64,000 nt of DNA from Pseudomonas poae (GCA_028869255.1 CP110972.1:4655001-4719000), one strand, 5' to 3'. Shown: positions 18,392-28,005, counted from the first letter of the stretch. Program-made: numbers and translations. The notes: a model not told the origin generated them from the sequence alone.

Positions 18392-18862
18392 TCAACGACT
18401 CGCCTGGAATGCCTTCAAGCCTTTGCGCGCCTGGGCGCGTACGGCGTTTTTCAGCGCCGGCGACCAGCCCAGCAACAGCCCCTTGAGGCCCAACGCCTGG
18501 CGGGACCAGCGCCACAGGTCGAAGTGATCGTGGTGTTCGCAGATTTTGCCGTCGCGAAACACAAACCGTGCGCCGATATCGTTGACCACCGTATTGCCGG
18601 TCGCGCTGAACAGGTAGGTCGCCACCCAATGCGCACTGCCGGTGGTGTCATCGCTGCGCACATGGTCGAAGGTCAGGGAAAAATCCTTGGCCCGGGTGGT
18701 CAACATGCGCCACATATCACCGGCGTCACGCCCACGCAGTTCGCCGAACGCCGGGTCACTGAACAGCACATCCTCGGTGTAGCAGGCCGCCATGGCTTCG
18801 GCGTCCAGGCGCTGGAAAGCACTGTAGAACTCGGTGATCAGGGCGTTATGGGCGTCGCTCAT
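18392..18862 (-). CDS. Nuclear transport factor 2-like (SnoaL-type) protein
   Basis: 156 residues from the ATG at 18862 (MSDAHNALITEFYSAFQRLD); a TTG at 18877 is the alternative. It has the alpha-beta cone fold pattern: helix YSAFQRLDAEAMAACYTEDVLFSDPAFGELRG, then strands HWVATYLFSATGNTVVNDIGARFVFRDGKICEHHDHFDLWRW. Such proteins act as isomerases or small-molecule binders, and the function here is unknown. The basic C-terminal tail is unusual for the fold. Confidence 0.75.
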   Translation of the reverse strand: MSDAHNALITEFYSAFQRLDAEAMAACYTEDVLFSDPAFGELRGRDAGDMWRMLTTRAKDFSLTFDHVRSDDTTGSAHWVATYLFSATGNTVVNDIGARFVFRDGKICEHHDHFDLWRWSRQALGLKGLLLGWSPALKNAVRAQARKGLKAFQASR

Positions 18863-18947
18863 GGGAGGTTTCCGCAAAAGGGGTGGGAGGCCGGATACGA
18901 TAATCCTCAGTGCGCCGGAACACTATCGGGATTAATCACAGGAATAC

Positions 18948-19583
18948 CTAAGGCACCATCCCGCAACTGCGAGCATAGGCGAACAAGTCCACATCCGTGG
19001 AAATGCACAGCCGGCTCATGGCCGTGCTTTTCTGCTTGCTGATGGTGGAAATGCTGCGATTGAGCTGGGCCGCAATCTCGCTCACGGTCATGCCGCTGGC
19101 AAGCATGCGCACCACTTCGCGCTCCTTGCCCGACAATTGCGGCTGCTGGGACTGATCGCCGGTCCCCGCCTCGACCATCTGCACGCGCAAAACCTCACTG
19201 ACAAACGTCTTGCCCTGGCTGACCGCCTTGATGGCCAACGGCAATTCCTTGGACGAGGCGCTCTTGGCTATGATCGCCCGTGCGCCCAAGGCAAAGGAGG
19301 CGCGCAACGTGGCGATATTGGCGAACATCGTCACCAGAATCACCGGCAAATCAGGGTACTGGCGCCGCAGCAACCCCAGCAGTACGTAGCCGTCGGCCTG
19401 CTGCCCACCGGGCATGGTGAAATCCGTCACCAGTAAATCGCAGGGCGTGCTGCCCAACACCTCGAGCAACGCATCAGGCCCATCGGCCTCCCCCACCACC
19501 TTGCACTTGCCGCTCGCCTCGATCACCACCCGCTGTCCGATACGAACAATGGGGTGATCGTCAGCAATAATTACGCGAAGCAT
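18948..19583 (-). CDS. RcsB/RocA-type response regulator (NarL family)
   Basis: 211 residues: a REC domain (acidic pocket D8/D9, phosphoacceptor D54 in DLLVTDFTMPG) and a LuxR-type HTH (LSGKEREVVRMLASGMTVSEIAAQLNRSISTISKQKSTAM). The wording around GYVLLGLLRRQYPDLPVILVTM and LNRSISTISKQK is close to E. coli RcsB rather than generic NarL. In P. aeruginosa, regulators of this class (RocA1, RcsB) sit beside and control chaperone-usher cup genes. The REC-Hpt gene and fimbrial cluster next door suggest the same here. Confidence 0.85.
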   Translation of the reverse strand: MLRVIIADDHPIVRIGQRVVIEASGKCKVVGEADGPDALLEVLGSTPCDLLVTDFTMPGGQQADGYVLLGLLRRQYPDLPVILVTMFANIATLRASFALGARAIIAKSASSKELPLAIKAVSQGKTFVSEVLRVQMVEAGTGDQSQQPQLSGKEREVVRMLASGMTVSEIAAQLNRSISTISKQKSTAMSRLCISTDVDLFAYARSCGMVP

Positions 19584-19781
19584 AGAAAACCACGAATGAT
19601 GGCAAATTGTTCAAGAAAAATAGCGCCATCCATCGTGACCAACAACCGAGCCACCGAGACTGATTTTCACTGAGCCCCATGTTTTTAAGTGTTTGAATTT
19701 ATACCTACAAAATAAAAAGAAATAACTTACAAAGCAAAATCTCAAATCAAGGTATTGCGTCCTACAAATCCCGGGGAAGTG
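19584..19781. other. AT-rich spacer between regulator genes
   Basis: 198 bases, clearly more AT-rich than the neighbouring genes, with no supported reading frame. It probably holds the promoter of the RcsB-type gene. Confidence 0.5.
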
Positions 19782-20600
19782 TCATAGATCCGTCAAATAC
19801 CGCAGATAGATAATCACTTGCTGCTCGAATTGTTGCAGCGCCCGCTGGTTGAGGACGATGCCATGTTTACGCACGCCCTCGATCAAGCGCCCCGTGCGCG
19901 GCTCTGGCTCTGTACCCGCGAGGAACGCCAGGCTGCCCAACAAACGGTGCAGGTGGTCGAGGGTGGCTTGTCGGTCCAGGGAGCTATAGGCATGAAGCAG
20001 GCCGGCATAGTCTTTATTGGCCTCATGCAGGAGGCTATGCAGCATCAGGTTCACTACCTGCTCATCGCCGAAGGTCTCGATCAGTTGAGCACGGGTAGGC
20101 CAACGTGCCTGCACCACCAGTGCAGACGGGCCAGCGGCGCGGCCTGACGGGCCAGGCAGCCAATGCTCCAGTACTTCACGCAGGCGTTGGGCCGACAAAG
20201 GCTTGAGCAGCCAGGCGTCCATGCCGGCCTCAAGGCCACGCTGCAGGTCATCGGGCGTCAAGTGGGCGGTCAAGGCGATGATCGGGACGCGCCGGCGGTC
20301 CTCGACTTGCTCACGAAGGCGCATCTGCCGAGCCATGGCATAACCATCCATCACCGGCATCCGGCAATCGCTGATCACCAGGTCGAAATGCCGCAGCTCA
20401 CTGGCGATCACTGCCCTCTGCCCGTCGCTGACCACCTCGTGGTCCAGACCGAACTTGTGCAGGAACCAGCCCATCAATGCGCCATAGGTAGCGTGGTCAT
20501 CGGCGACCAGTACGCTCAGGTTGCACCAGTGGGCAGGCGGGCTGCCCCAAGGCGATGCGTGCGACGCCGGACCATGACCAGCAGGACCCCTTGGGCTCAT
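19782..20600 (-). CDS. Stand-alone REC-Hpt phosphorelay protein
   Basis: 272 residues from the ATG at 20600, which has GAGG at suitable spacing. REC domain ~26-150: D34/D35, phosphoacceptor D78 (DLVISDCRMPVMDGYAM), K133. Hpt domain ~165-272: the likely phospho-histidine is H218 in HLHRLLGSLAFLAG, where the usual H-x-L-K-G lysine is leucine. This is the tail organisation of BvgS/RocS-type hybrid kinases, but sensor and kinase domains are missing. It would relay phosphate to the RcsB-type regulator. It may be a dedicated relay protein or the remnant of a hybrid kinase. Confidence 0.8.
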   Translation of the reverse strand: MSPRGPAGHGPASHASPWGSPPAHWCNLSVLVADDHATYGALMGWFLHKFGLDHEVVSDGQRAVIASELRHFDLVISDCRMPVMDGYAMARQMRLREQVEDRRRVPIIALTAHLTPDDLQRGLEAGMDAWLLKPLSAQRLREVLEHWLPGPSGRAAGPSALVVQARWPTRAQLIETFGDEQVVNLMLHSLLHEANKDYAGLLHAYSSLDRQATLDHLHRLLGSLAFLAGTEPEPRTGRLIEGVRKHGIVLNQRALQQFEQQVIIYLRYLTDL

Positions 20601-20958
20601 GGCCACCTCGATATCGATACAGACGATGGGGGTTCTTTTGACGGCCACATTCAACCAACTCAAAAAGAACTCGATAGCGTCAGAAGCTACCCATACGAAT
20701 GCACCTATATCGATACAACAACTACGAAAATACAAGTTTTCCTACACAGAAAAAACCTGATTCCGACACCGACGGTTTGTCGTATTTTTTGTATTTCCCC
20801 ACCCCTGCCCCGCCGCTAAATTGCGCCCTACCCAAAAGGGCAACCCGCCAACTCACCTGGCGGCCAACTATCCGAACTGTCCCAACGCCTGACCGCGCCT
20901 TACTTGCGCTGCGGTGACGCGCACCCGGCAGTCATCCCCAACACTGAGAAGAGACACC
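20601..20958. other. AT-rich promoter region before the fimbrial genes
   Basis: 358 bases without a convincing gene. The first two thirds are AT-rich with runs such as GTATTTTTTGTATTT near 20780-20795. A small hairpin (CCGCCA / TGGCGG) lies at 20845-20863. It probably holds the divergent promoters of the REC-Hpt gene and the first subunit gene. No known operator was recognised. Confidence 0.5.
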
Positions 20959-21588
20959 ATGAACAAGCACCTTATCGCCCTCGCCAGCGCCCTGCTGATC
21001 ACAGGCACCGCCCCTGCGTTTGCCGCCAGCACCGTGGACCTGACCGTCAAGGGCATCATCACCCCGAATGCCTGCACCCCTGGCCTGTCCAGCGGCGGGG
21101 TCATCGACCACGGCAAGATGTCGGCCAAGGACCTCAACACCGACCGGATTACGCCATTGCCGGCCGTCAGCCTGCAAATGACCGTGACCTGCGATGCGCC
21201 CGTACTCTTCGCTATCAAAGCGACGGATAACCGTCTGGGCTCGGGGTCAGGCAGCAGCTTCGGCCTGGGGTTTATCAATGGCACGCAGAAACTCGGTTTC
21301 TACACCTTGGACCTGGGCTCAGCCACTAACCCTCCAGTGGCCGATGGCGAAGTCGTGCAGTCGATCGCCTCCTTCGACAACGGCACTACCTGGGAGAGAT
21401 ACAGCTCCTTCGAACACGGCCTCATGCTCTCCGTAGCCACCCTGGCAGATGTCAGCTCGCCTCGCCCCACCCAGGAGCTGGTCACCGAGGTCAATTACAG
21501 CGGCTTCATCAACCGCACCGACGGCCTGGACCTGAGCAACGAAGTCACTATCGACGGTTCCGCCACGCTCGAAGTGCTCTACCTGTAA
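20959..21588 (+). CDS. DUF1120-type fimbrial subunit 1
   Basis: 209 residues from the ATG at 20959, after GAGAAGAGA. A signal peptide ends at APAFA. The mature part opens with ASTVDLTVKGIITPNACTP and has a second cysteine in VTCDAPVLFAIKATDNR, fitting the one-disulfide fold of pilus subunits. It ends IDGSATLEVLYL, a candidate beta-strand for chaperone and subunit contacts. First of four subunit genes before the chaperone. Assignment rests on this pattern, shared by all six paralogues, and on the usher/chaperone context. Confidence 0.8.
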   Translation: MNKHLIALASALLITGTAPAFAASTVDLTVKGIITPNACTPGLSSGGVIDHGKMSAKDLNTDRITPLPAVSLQMTVTCDAPVLFAIKATDNRLGSGSGSSFGLGFINGTQKLGFYTLDLGSATNPPVADGEVVQSIASFDNGTTWERYSSFEHGLMLSVATLADVSSPRPTQELVTEVNYSGFINRTDGLDLSNEVTIDGSATLEVLYL

Positions 21589-21633
21589 CCGCTCATACGC
21601 CATCGACTCTGCAACCAAAGGTGCCGTTCACCC

Positions 21634-22251
21634 ATGAATTCCTCACCCGCTGTTTTTCTCGCCGCTGTACTGCTGGCCCCCTCCGTGCTGGCCGACAGCA
21701 GCGCCGACTTCGCCGTTATCGGCACCATCACGCCCAATGCCTGTGCCCCTTCAATCTCCGGCGGAGGTGTGGTGGATTACGGAAAGATGACGGCCAAGGA
21801 GCTCAGTGCAGACCGGCCGACCTCGCTGACACCGCAGACCCTGCAGCTGGAAATCCTGTGTGAAGCGCCCACCTTCCTGGCGCTGAGCACCATTGATAAC
21901 CGGGCCGGTACTGCAGCGGTCAACTCGAACTGGCACGGCCTGGGCTTGACCCCCGGCAACGAGAAACTCGGCAGCGTGGGATTTGGCCTCTACAACAAGA
22001 TGGCCGACGGCGTTGCCGTACGCACCGCCACTTCCAGCGATGGCGGGGCCACCTGGATACCGTCAGTGTTCCTCGGCCACAACCTGCTGACAGCGATTAT
22101 CCCTGCGACCAGCGGCAGCTCGCCCATCGCGGTAACGCACTTCACTGCCGATCTACGCCTTTACACCATGATCGATGCCTCCGACCGGCTGACCGTACTG
22201 GAAGAGGTGCCGCTGGACGGCTACGCCACCGTACAAATGAAGTACCTGTAA
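21634..22251 (+). CDS. DUF1120-type fimbrial subunit 2
   Basis: 205 residues starting MNSSPAVFLAAVLLAPSVLA (signal peptide). The mature protein shows the family pattern DFAVIGTITPNACAPSISGGGVVDYGKM, LEILCEAPTFLALSTIDNRAG and the ending LDGYATVQMKYL. It is intact and 45 bases downstream of subunit 1. It should be exported by Sec and handed to the locus chaperone. It is the most divergent of the first three copies, so it may have a different place in the fibre. Confidence 0.8.
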   Translation: MNSSPAVFLAAVLLAPSVLADSSADFAVIGTITPNACAPSISGGGVVDYGKMTAKELSADRPTSLTPQTLQLEILCEAPTFLALSTIDNRAGTAAVNSNWHGLGLTPGNEKLGSVGFGLYNKMADGVAVRTATSSDGGATWIPSVFLGHNLLTAIIPATSGSSPIAVTHFTADLRLYTMIDASDRLTVLEEVPLDGYATVQMKYL

Positions 22252-22294
22252 GCCCTATTTCAACCGGCCCCACTCGAAAGGAAACGTGTGCCCC

Positions 22295-22922
22295 ATGAAA
22301 CTTACGCTCAATGCCCTGGCCACCGCGCTGCTGCTCAGCAGCAGCGCCTCTGCCCTGGCGGCGTCAACCGTCGACCTGACTGTCAAAGGCATCATCACCC
22401 CGAATGCCTGCACCCCTAGCCTGTCCGGCGCCGGAGTGGTCGACTACGGCAAGATTTCCGCCAAGGATTTGAACCTCACCACCCCCACACCTCTACCGCT
22501 CGCGACGTTGCAATTGAGCATCAGTTGCGAGGGGGAGCACGCTGTTCGCGGTCAAAGGCAGTGATAACCGCGCGGGGTCTAACGCTTCAGGCACCTACGG
22601 GCTGGGACTGATCAATGGCGGGCAAAAACTTGGTAGCTATGACGTAGCCCTGATGAACGCGGTTGCCGACTCCGTGGCCGTCACCGTGCTGGAGTCGATG
22701 GATAACGGCGCGACCTGGTTCGACTCGGGCGATGCGGCACTGGCGCCCAGCTCACTGGGGGCATTCGGCACTCGATCCGCAGGTATCTGGTCGCCAGTAC
22801 CCATTCAACAAATGACCACCGATATGCTGGTCTACGGGCGTATCGCCCGCGCCGACAGCCTGGACCTGAGCGACGAACACCCCATCGACGGCTCGGCCAC
22901 GTTCGAAGTGAAGTACCTGTAA
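22295..22922 (+). CDS. DUF1120-type fimbrial subunit 3 (frameshifted)
   Basis: The start MKLTLNALATALLLSSSASALA (ATG 22295, AAAGGAAA upstream) leads into ASTVDLTVKGIITPNACTPSLSGAGVVDYGKI, nearly identical to subunit 1. The frame breaks in the G5 run at 22531-22535; removing one G restores SCEGSTLFAVKGSDNRAGS and a 208-residue protein ending IDGSATFEVKYL. High similarity to subunit 1 points to recent duplication. The indel may be a sequence error or phase-like slippage in a G-run. Confidence 0.75.
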
Positions 22923-22983
22923 AACCGTAGCCTCGCCGTTCGCGGCGAGGCGCCTTATTTGCACCAAACACATTGAAGACCGA

Positions 22984-23613
22984 ATGATGAACAGAACCCT
23001 ACGCCTGTGCGCGGCGCTGTTATTGCTCAACACCGGCTCTAACGTGTTTGCCCGCAGCGCGACTGACATGACCCTTTCGGGCCTGGTCACCCCCAGCTCT
23101 TGCACCATCGCATTGTCCGGCAGCGGAGTGATCGACCACGGCACCATCCCCGCCCATACCCTGAACTAGGAAGCGCCCACCCCATTGCCCAGCCAATGGC
23201 TTGAGGTGGAAGTCATCTGCAGCGGCCCGATGCTGTTTGCACTGATCGGCGTGGACAGTCGGGAGGATTCGTCCGCAGCACCGGACACTACCTATGGTTT
23301 AGGGAAAAACCCCAACGCGCCCACGGAATACCTTGGCTATGTCGGGCTGGCGTTTGAAGCGACGCAAGGGGACGGCCAGACCATGCAGTCACTGGCGTCA
23401 AAAACCCAGGGCGGCTTCTGGTCACCGCAACCGGCCATCCACCCCAGGACCCTGATGGGCTTTGCCCGCCCCGGCCGACCACTGCCCGAACCCATCGTTA
23501 CCCTGACCACCCGGATTCGCGCGCAGACCATCATCAACCCGGCGAACCGCCTGACTCTCAAGCAGGACGTGCCCCTCGACGGTTCATTGGTGCTGGACCT
23601 GCGTTACCTCTAA
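22984..23613 (+). CDS. DUF1120-type fimbrial subunit 4 (in-frame amber codon)
   Basis: MMNRTLRLCAALLLLNTGSNVFA is a signal peptide, followed by SATDMTLSGLVTPSSCTIALSGSGVIDHGTIPAHTLN. A TAG at 23167-23169 then interrupts the frame, which continues unbroken as EAPTPLPSQWLEVEVICSGPMLFAL to LDGSLVLDLRYL. With the stop read as Gln the protein is 209 residues, like its paralogues. The codon most likely was CAG, in the context CCAGG. As written, only a 61-residue fragment would be made. Confidence 0.72.
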
Positions 23614-23641
23614 GCCCTGTGATCATTTTAGGAGCTGCGTC

Positions 23642-24340
23642 ATGAAGACCTATCCAACCTTGCTGGCCCTGGGCTGGCTGCTGAGCACCCAGGTGTACGC
23701 CGACGGCATGGTGCCCGACACCTCGGTGGTGATCGTCAACGAGGCCGATGGCGAAGCCTCGGTGTCGGTCACCAACACCGACGGCAAGCTGGCGCTGCTG
23801 CACGTCACCCTCGAAAACATCCCGGAGGACAGCGAGTCCTTGCTGTTTGTCACCCCGCCCCTGGCCCGGGTCGAGGCAGACAAAAGCCAACTGGTGCGGT
23901 TCATTCTGCAGAACCGTACGCCCCTGCAAACCCAGCGCCTGAAGCGGGTGATCTTCGAAGGCATGCCCAAGGACCGCGATGCCCAGCAGGCCGGTCACGC
24001 ACGGGTCGGCGTGACCGTGCGACAGAACCTGCCCGTGATTATTCACCCCAAGGGCCTGGCACCGAATCGCACGCCCTGGACCGGGCTCACCTGGTCGCTC
24101 AACGACGGCCATCTGAACATCGCCAACCCCACGCCTTACGTGGTGCGTCTGGCTCAGGAGCTGCAACTGCTGCCCGGCAAGCATGGCCTGGTGCTGCCGC
24201 GTACCTACGTGCTTCCCGGTGAAACCTTGCGGCTCAGCACCCCCCACACCGGCACGGCCGTACGTCTGCAACCGGCCACCGTCTACGGCTTCGCCGTCGC
24301 CGCCTACGAAGCACCGATAACCGCAGCAAACGCTGAATAA
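23642..24340 (+). CDS. Periplasmic pilus-assembly chaperone (PapD-like)
   Basis: 232 residues, with TAGGAG 8 bases before the ATG. A signal peptide (MKTYPTLLALGWLLSTQVYA) precedes two Ig-like domains. The G1-strand-like region VEADKSQLVRFILQNRTPLQTQRLKRVIFEGMP and the second-domain motif LTWSLNDGHLNIANPTPYVVRLAQEL match the family. It would fold subunits and deliver them to the usher immediately downstream. Only one chaperone serves six subunit genes here. Confidence 0.85.
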   Translation: MKTYPTLLALGWLLSTQVYADGMVPDTSVVIVNEADGEASVSVTNTDGKLALLHVTLENIPEDSESLLFVTPPLARVEADKSQLVRFILQNRTPLQTQRLKRVIFEGMPKDRDAQQAGHARVGVTVRQNLPVIIHPKGLAPNRTPWTGLTWSLNDGHLNIANPTPYVVRLAQELQLLPGKHGLVLPRTYVLPGETLRLSTPHTGTAVRLQPATVYGFAVAAYEAPITAANAE

Positions 24341-24405
24341 CGAAGTGACAGCCCTGTGACTGTCACCGGGAAGCCAGCCAACCGTTGCTGACTTCCATAA
24401 CTTGA

Positions 24406-26850
24406 GTGCCTTACGTGAACACAGTAACCACTGACCCGGCCGGCGAAGCCGTGCCCGACTACCCTGCGCGCCCCGTCCTGCTCAAGGCCGTGCTGCCACT
24501 GACCATGGCCCTGCTGTCGGCCGAGTCCTGGGCCGACGCCTTCGACGCGCAAACCCTGCACCAGCGCGGAATCGACCCGGAGCTGGCCTACCTGTTGCTC
24601 GACGCACCGCGCTATACCAACGGGCGCCATGCCGTGAGCCTGACGGTCAACGGCCAGCGCCGTGGCCGCATTGATGCACAGTTCGACAGCCAGGGCGCGC
24701 TGTGCTTCGACCGGCCGCTGCTGGACGCCGCCGACCTGGTGATACCGCCATCGCTGGGTGGCGGCGGCTGCCATGACTTCCTCGGCGAATACCCACAAAC
24801 CGTGGTGGAGCAAGACCCCGCCAGCCTGAGCATCAGACTGGTGGTGCCCACCGATGCGTTGCGCCCGCGTCAACGCGAGCTGTCCGGCTATGAAACCGGT
24901 GGCTTCGCCGGCCTGCTCAACTACGACGTGACCGGTTTGTATAACCGTTATGGCGACGACTCCAGCCGCTTCGGCTCGGCCAATACCGAGGTGGGCTTCA
25001 ACGCCGGCGACTGGATCGTACGCAGCCGCCAGGTGCAGACCTGGCAGGATTCCCGCTCGCGCACCACGCACCTGGAAGCCTATGCCCAGCGCACGTTCGC
25101 CGAGCAGCAAGCGGTGTTGCAGGCCGGGCAGATCAGCCTCTACAACCCGGTGCTGGCATCGGCCCAGATCACCGGCATGCAGGTGTTCACTGAACAGGCG
25201 CTGCAGGATCAGGAACAAGGCTCGACTATCAACGGCATCGCCAACAGCCCGGCCCAGGTTGAAGTGCGCCAGAACGGCGCGCTGATTCACTCCACCGTGG
25301 TGCCTGCCGGGCCGTTCTCGCTGACCGACGTGCGGCGCCTGAACACCCGCGCCGACGTCGAAGTCATCGTCAAGGAAAGCAGCGGCGAAGAACGGCGTTT
25401 CACCGTGCCGGCCGCCATGCTCGGCATTGGCCTGCCGGCAGCGGGTTACTCGGTGGGGGCCGGGCGGGTGCGCAATATCGGCAATACCCGCGGTGACGAC
25501 CCGTGGGTGGTCAGTGCCGGCTGGAGCGGTGCGTTGAACCCTCGCCTGAGCGTGGGGGCCGGTGGGCTGCTCGCTGAGGATTACCGCGCCACGGGCGCCA
25601 GCCTGGGCCTGCTGCCGTGGCCCGACGGCCAGGTGCAACTGTCGACCCAGATTGCCGATGCCCAGCGCCAGCGGGAGCGCGGGGTGCAAACCGACCTGAC
25701 ACTGTCGCAACGCCTGGGACAGCAATGGTCGATCACAGCCGGCGCGTCGCACCGCACCCTGGGCTACCGGGAGCTGGAAGACGCCGCCTACTACGATTCG
25801 CGCGACGACGATGGCCGGCGCACCCGCTACCGCGACCAGCAGAGCCTGTCGCTGGGCTGGGCCCATCCGTGGCTTGGCGCGTTCAACGCCGGGCTGTCGC
25901 GCACCACCACGTTCAACGGCGAAAACAGCAGCCGCGCCCTGGCGTCATGGGGCACCAGCGTGCGCGGCGTGTCGCTGTCGGCCAGCGCCGAGTGGCAGGT
26001 CAGCGGCCGCCAAAATGACGAGAACGCGGTGTACCTGAACCTCAGCGTCCCGCTCGGCGAAAACCGCCGCGGCCGGGCCTGGGTGCGTAATTCCGGTGGC
26101 GAGCACCGTATCGGCGTGGGCATAAACGAACAGGTCAATGATCAACTCAGTTACCGGGTCAGCGCCGAGCACGACAGCCGCGACCAGCAAGTGGAGTCCA
26201 CGCTGGGGGTGTCCTACTTGCCGCGTTACGCACAACTGGACCTCAACTACAGCCGCTCGGACGCCGAGCGCTCCAGCTACCAGGGCGGCGCACGCGGGGC
26301 GGTGGTGGCGCACAGCAGTGGGGTGACGTTCTCACCCTACCCGGTGCGCGACACCTTCGCCCTGGTGTCCGTGGGCGATATGCCCGGGGTCAAGCTCACC
26401 ACGCCAAGCGGCCCGGTGTGGACCGATGGCCAGGGCCAGGCCGTCGTGCCGCAGGTGTCCGCCTACGGGCGCAGTGCAGTCGAGGTGCAAACCCAGTCGC
26501 TGCCGCGCAATGCCGATATCAGCAACGGCCTGGCGGTGATCACTGCCGGGCGTGGTGCGGTAGACCGCGTGGAATTCGGCGTGGCCCTGACCCGTCGCGC
26601 CTTGCTCACGGTGACCACCGACCACGGCACGCCGCTGCCCCGTGGCGCCACCGTCAGCACCGCCGAGGGCGAGTTCGTGACCCTGGTGCAGGAAGGCAGC
26701 CAGGTGTTCCTGCCGAATGTGCTGGACCCACGCCGCCTGTGGGTCAAGGCAGAGGGCATGAGCCGCTGTGAACTGCAGGTCGACCTCGCAGAAAAAGCCG
26801 ACCCGCAGGTGTATTTCGAAACCGCCCCGGCGCGCTGTGTGAAGCCATGA
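24406..26850 (+). CDS. Fimbrial outer-membrane usher
   Basis: 814 residues with a GTG start at 24406 (24415 is an alternative GTG). The N-terminal domain (FDAQTLHQRGIDPELAYLL) is followed by the barrel and plug (FTEQALQDQEQGSTINGIANSPAQVEVRQNGALI... RRLNTRADVEVIVKESSGEERRFTVPAAML) and C-terminal domains (TTDHGTPLPRGATVS). The second C-terminal domain holds MSRCELQVDL and the final cysteine. It forms the secretion pore and assembly platform for the subunits. The following subunit gene overlaps its stop (ATGA). Confidence 0.92.
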   Translation: MPYVNTVTTDPAGEAVPDYPARPVLLKAVLPLTMALLSAESWADAFDAQTLHQRGIDPELAYLLLDAPRYTNGRHAVSLTVNGQRRGRIDAQFDSQGALCFDRPLLDAADLVIPPSLGGGGCHDFLGEYPQTVVEQDPASLSIRLVVPTDALRPRQRELSGYETGGFAGLLNYDVTGLYNRYGDDSSRFGSANTEVGFNAGDWIVRSRQVQTWQDSRSRTTHLEAYAQRTFAEQQAVLQAGQISLYNPVLASAQITGMQVFTEQALQDQEQGSTINGIANSPAQVEVRQNGALIHSTVVPAGPFSLTDVRRLNTRADVEVIVKESSGEERRFTVPAAMLGIGLPAAGYSVGAGRVRNIGNTRGDDPWVVSAGWSGALNPRLSVGAGGLLAEDYRATGASLGLLPWPDGQVQLSTQIADAQRQRERGVQTDLTLSQRLGQQWSITAGASHRTLGYRELEDAAYYDSRDDDGRRTRYRDQQSLSLGWAHPWLGAFNAGLSRTTTFNGENSSRALASWGTSVRGVSLSASAEWQVSGRQNDENAVYLNLSVPLGENRRGRAWVRNSGGEHRIGVGINEQVNDQLSYRVSAEHDSRDQQVESTLGVSYLPRYAQLDLNYSRSDAERSSYQGGARGAVVAHSSGVTFSPYPVRDTFALVSVGDMPGVKLTTPSGPVWTDGQGQAVVPQVSAYGRSAVEVQTQSLPRNADISNGLAVITAGRGAVDRVEFGVALTRRALLTVTTDHGTPLPRGATVSTAEGEFVTLVQEGSQVFLPNVLDPRRLWVKAEGMSRCELQVDLAEKADPQVYFETAPARCVKP

Positions 26851-27990
26851 GGACCCCTCTGATGAAACGATTATTGCTGTTGGGATTGGCCCTGGCCGCC
26901 ACCGCCCAAGGCCAGGCGCACGCCGATGACTGCCAGCTCAACCTGAGCCAGGCGCGCCTGGATTTCGGCGTGATGAACCGCGCCGTGCAACGCAACCCCA
27001 GCGCTGAAATCCTCCTGGGGGGAGCGCCGCCTGAGCCTGAACCTGAACTGCCCGACGCCCACCGACCTGCATATGTTCTATCGGGCCTTGGCCGCCGCCA
27101 CTGAGCGTTACCGTTTTACCGAGCGAGGCAGTTACCGCGTGCAAATCAGCGACGCGGTACTCGACGGCCAGGCCGTGGAGCTGGGCCTGATCACCGGGCC
27201 AGGCCAGGCACCCACTGCACGCGGCAAGACGCTCGACTGGCGCGCCGACCACGCCATCGTGCCCTTGCGCGACGGCCTGCCAACCACCGGCAGCAGCTTT
27301 TCCGCGCAGTTGCTCGTGAACGCCTGGGCCCAGGCCGACGCCACGCAAGTGCGCGACGCGGTGACCTGGGAGGCCACCGGGCTGATCGACGCCGTCGCCA
27401 CCGGCCGCGCCCGCGAGTTGTCGTTGCAGGCCGGCTTCGCCCCGGCGGCCTGCGAGGCGACCCTGTCCAACGGCGGGATTGTCGATTTTGGCCGCATGTG
27501 GGCCAAGAGCCTGAACGCCGACAAGGAAACCGGCCTCGCTTCGCGCAACCTGAGGCTGAACATCGGCTGCGACGGCCCGACCCACTTTGCCTTGCGCATG
27601 CAAGACAACCGCAAAGGCTCGACCACCGGCGGCATCGACGAGACCGCCTACGGCCTGGGAGTGGACGACAGCCGCAATAAAATCGGCCGCTACTTCCTGT
27701 ATTTCGACCCCTTCGACCTGCGCGCCGACGCCCTGCCCCAGGTGTATCGCACCGACTCCACCACCGGCGGCGTGGCCTGGAGCAGTTCCAGCGCCTACCC
27801 CATTCCCATCGGCAGCAACAGCCTGCTGGGCTTCACCGCAACACCCGGCAGCCATGCTGGCCCCACGGCGATCCAGAACCTGAGCGGGCAGATCAGCGTA
27901 CGCGCGGTTCTGTCCCCCATGAACAGCCTGGATCTGCGCACGGACGTCGTGCTCGATGGTTCGGGCACGATTGAAATCATCTACCTCTGA
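26847..27990 (+). CDS. Two-domain DUF1120 protein, probable tip adhesin (frameshifted)
   Basis: It starts in an ATGA overlap with the usher; MRTPLMKRLLLLGLALAATAQGQAHA is a signal peptide. Removing one G from the G6 run near 27017-27022 joins ILLGERRLSLNLNCPTPTDLHMFYRA and gives 380 residues. Residues ~30-200 are a unique N-terminal domain with its own cysteine pair. Residues ~215-380 are a normal subunit domain (ACEATLSNGGIVDFGRMWAKSLN to LDGSGTIEIIYL). Lectin-plus-pilin architecture and position after the usher suggest the fibre tip. Binding target unknown. Confidence 0.75.
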
Positions 27991-28005
27991 TCAAGGAGTA
28001 TGGTC

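Noticed and set aside
22295..22922. Phase-variable pilin switch through the G5 run
   Set aside because: The tract is short and similar one-base indels occur in housekeeping genes, so sequence error explains it better.
24304..25866. 520-residue minus-strand open frame opposite the usher
   Set aside because: Antisense shadow of the usher gene, with repetitive His/Gly/Val composition.
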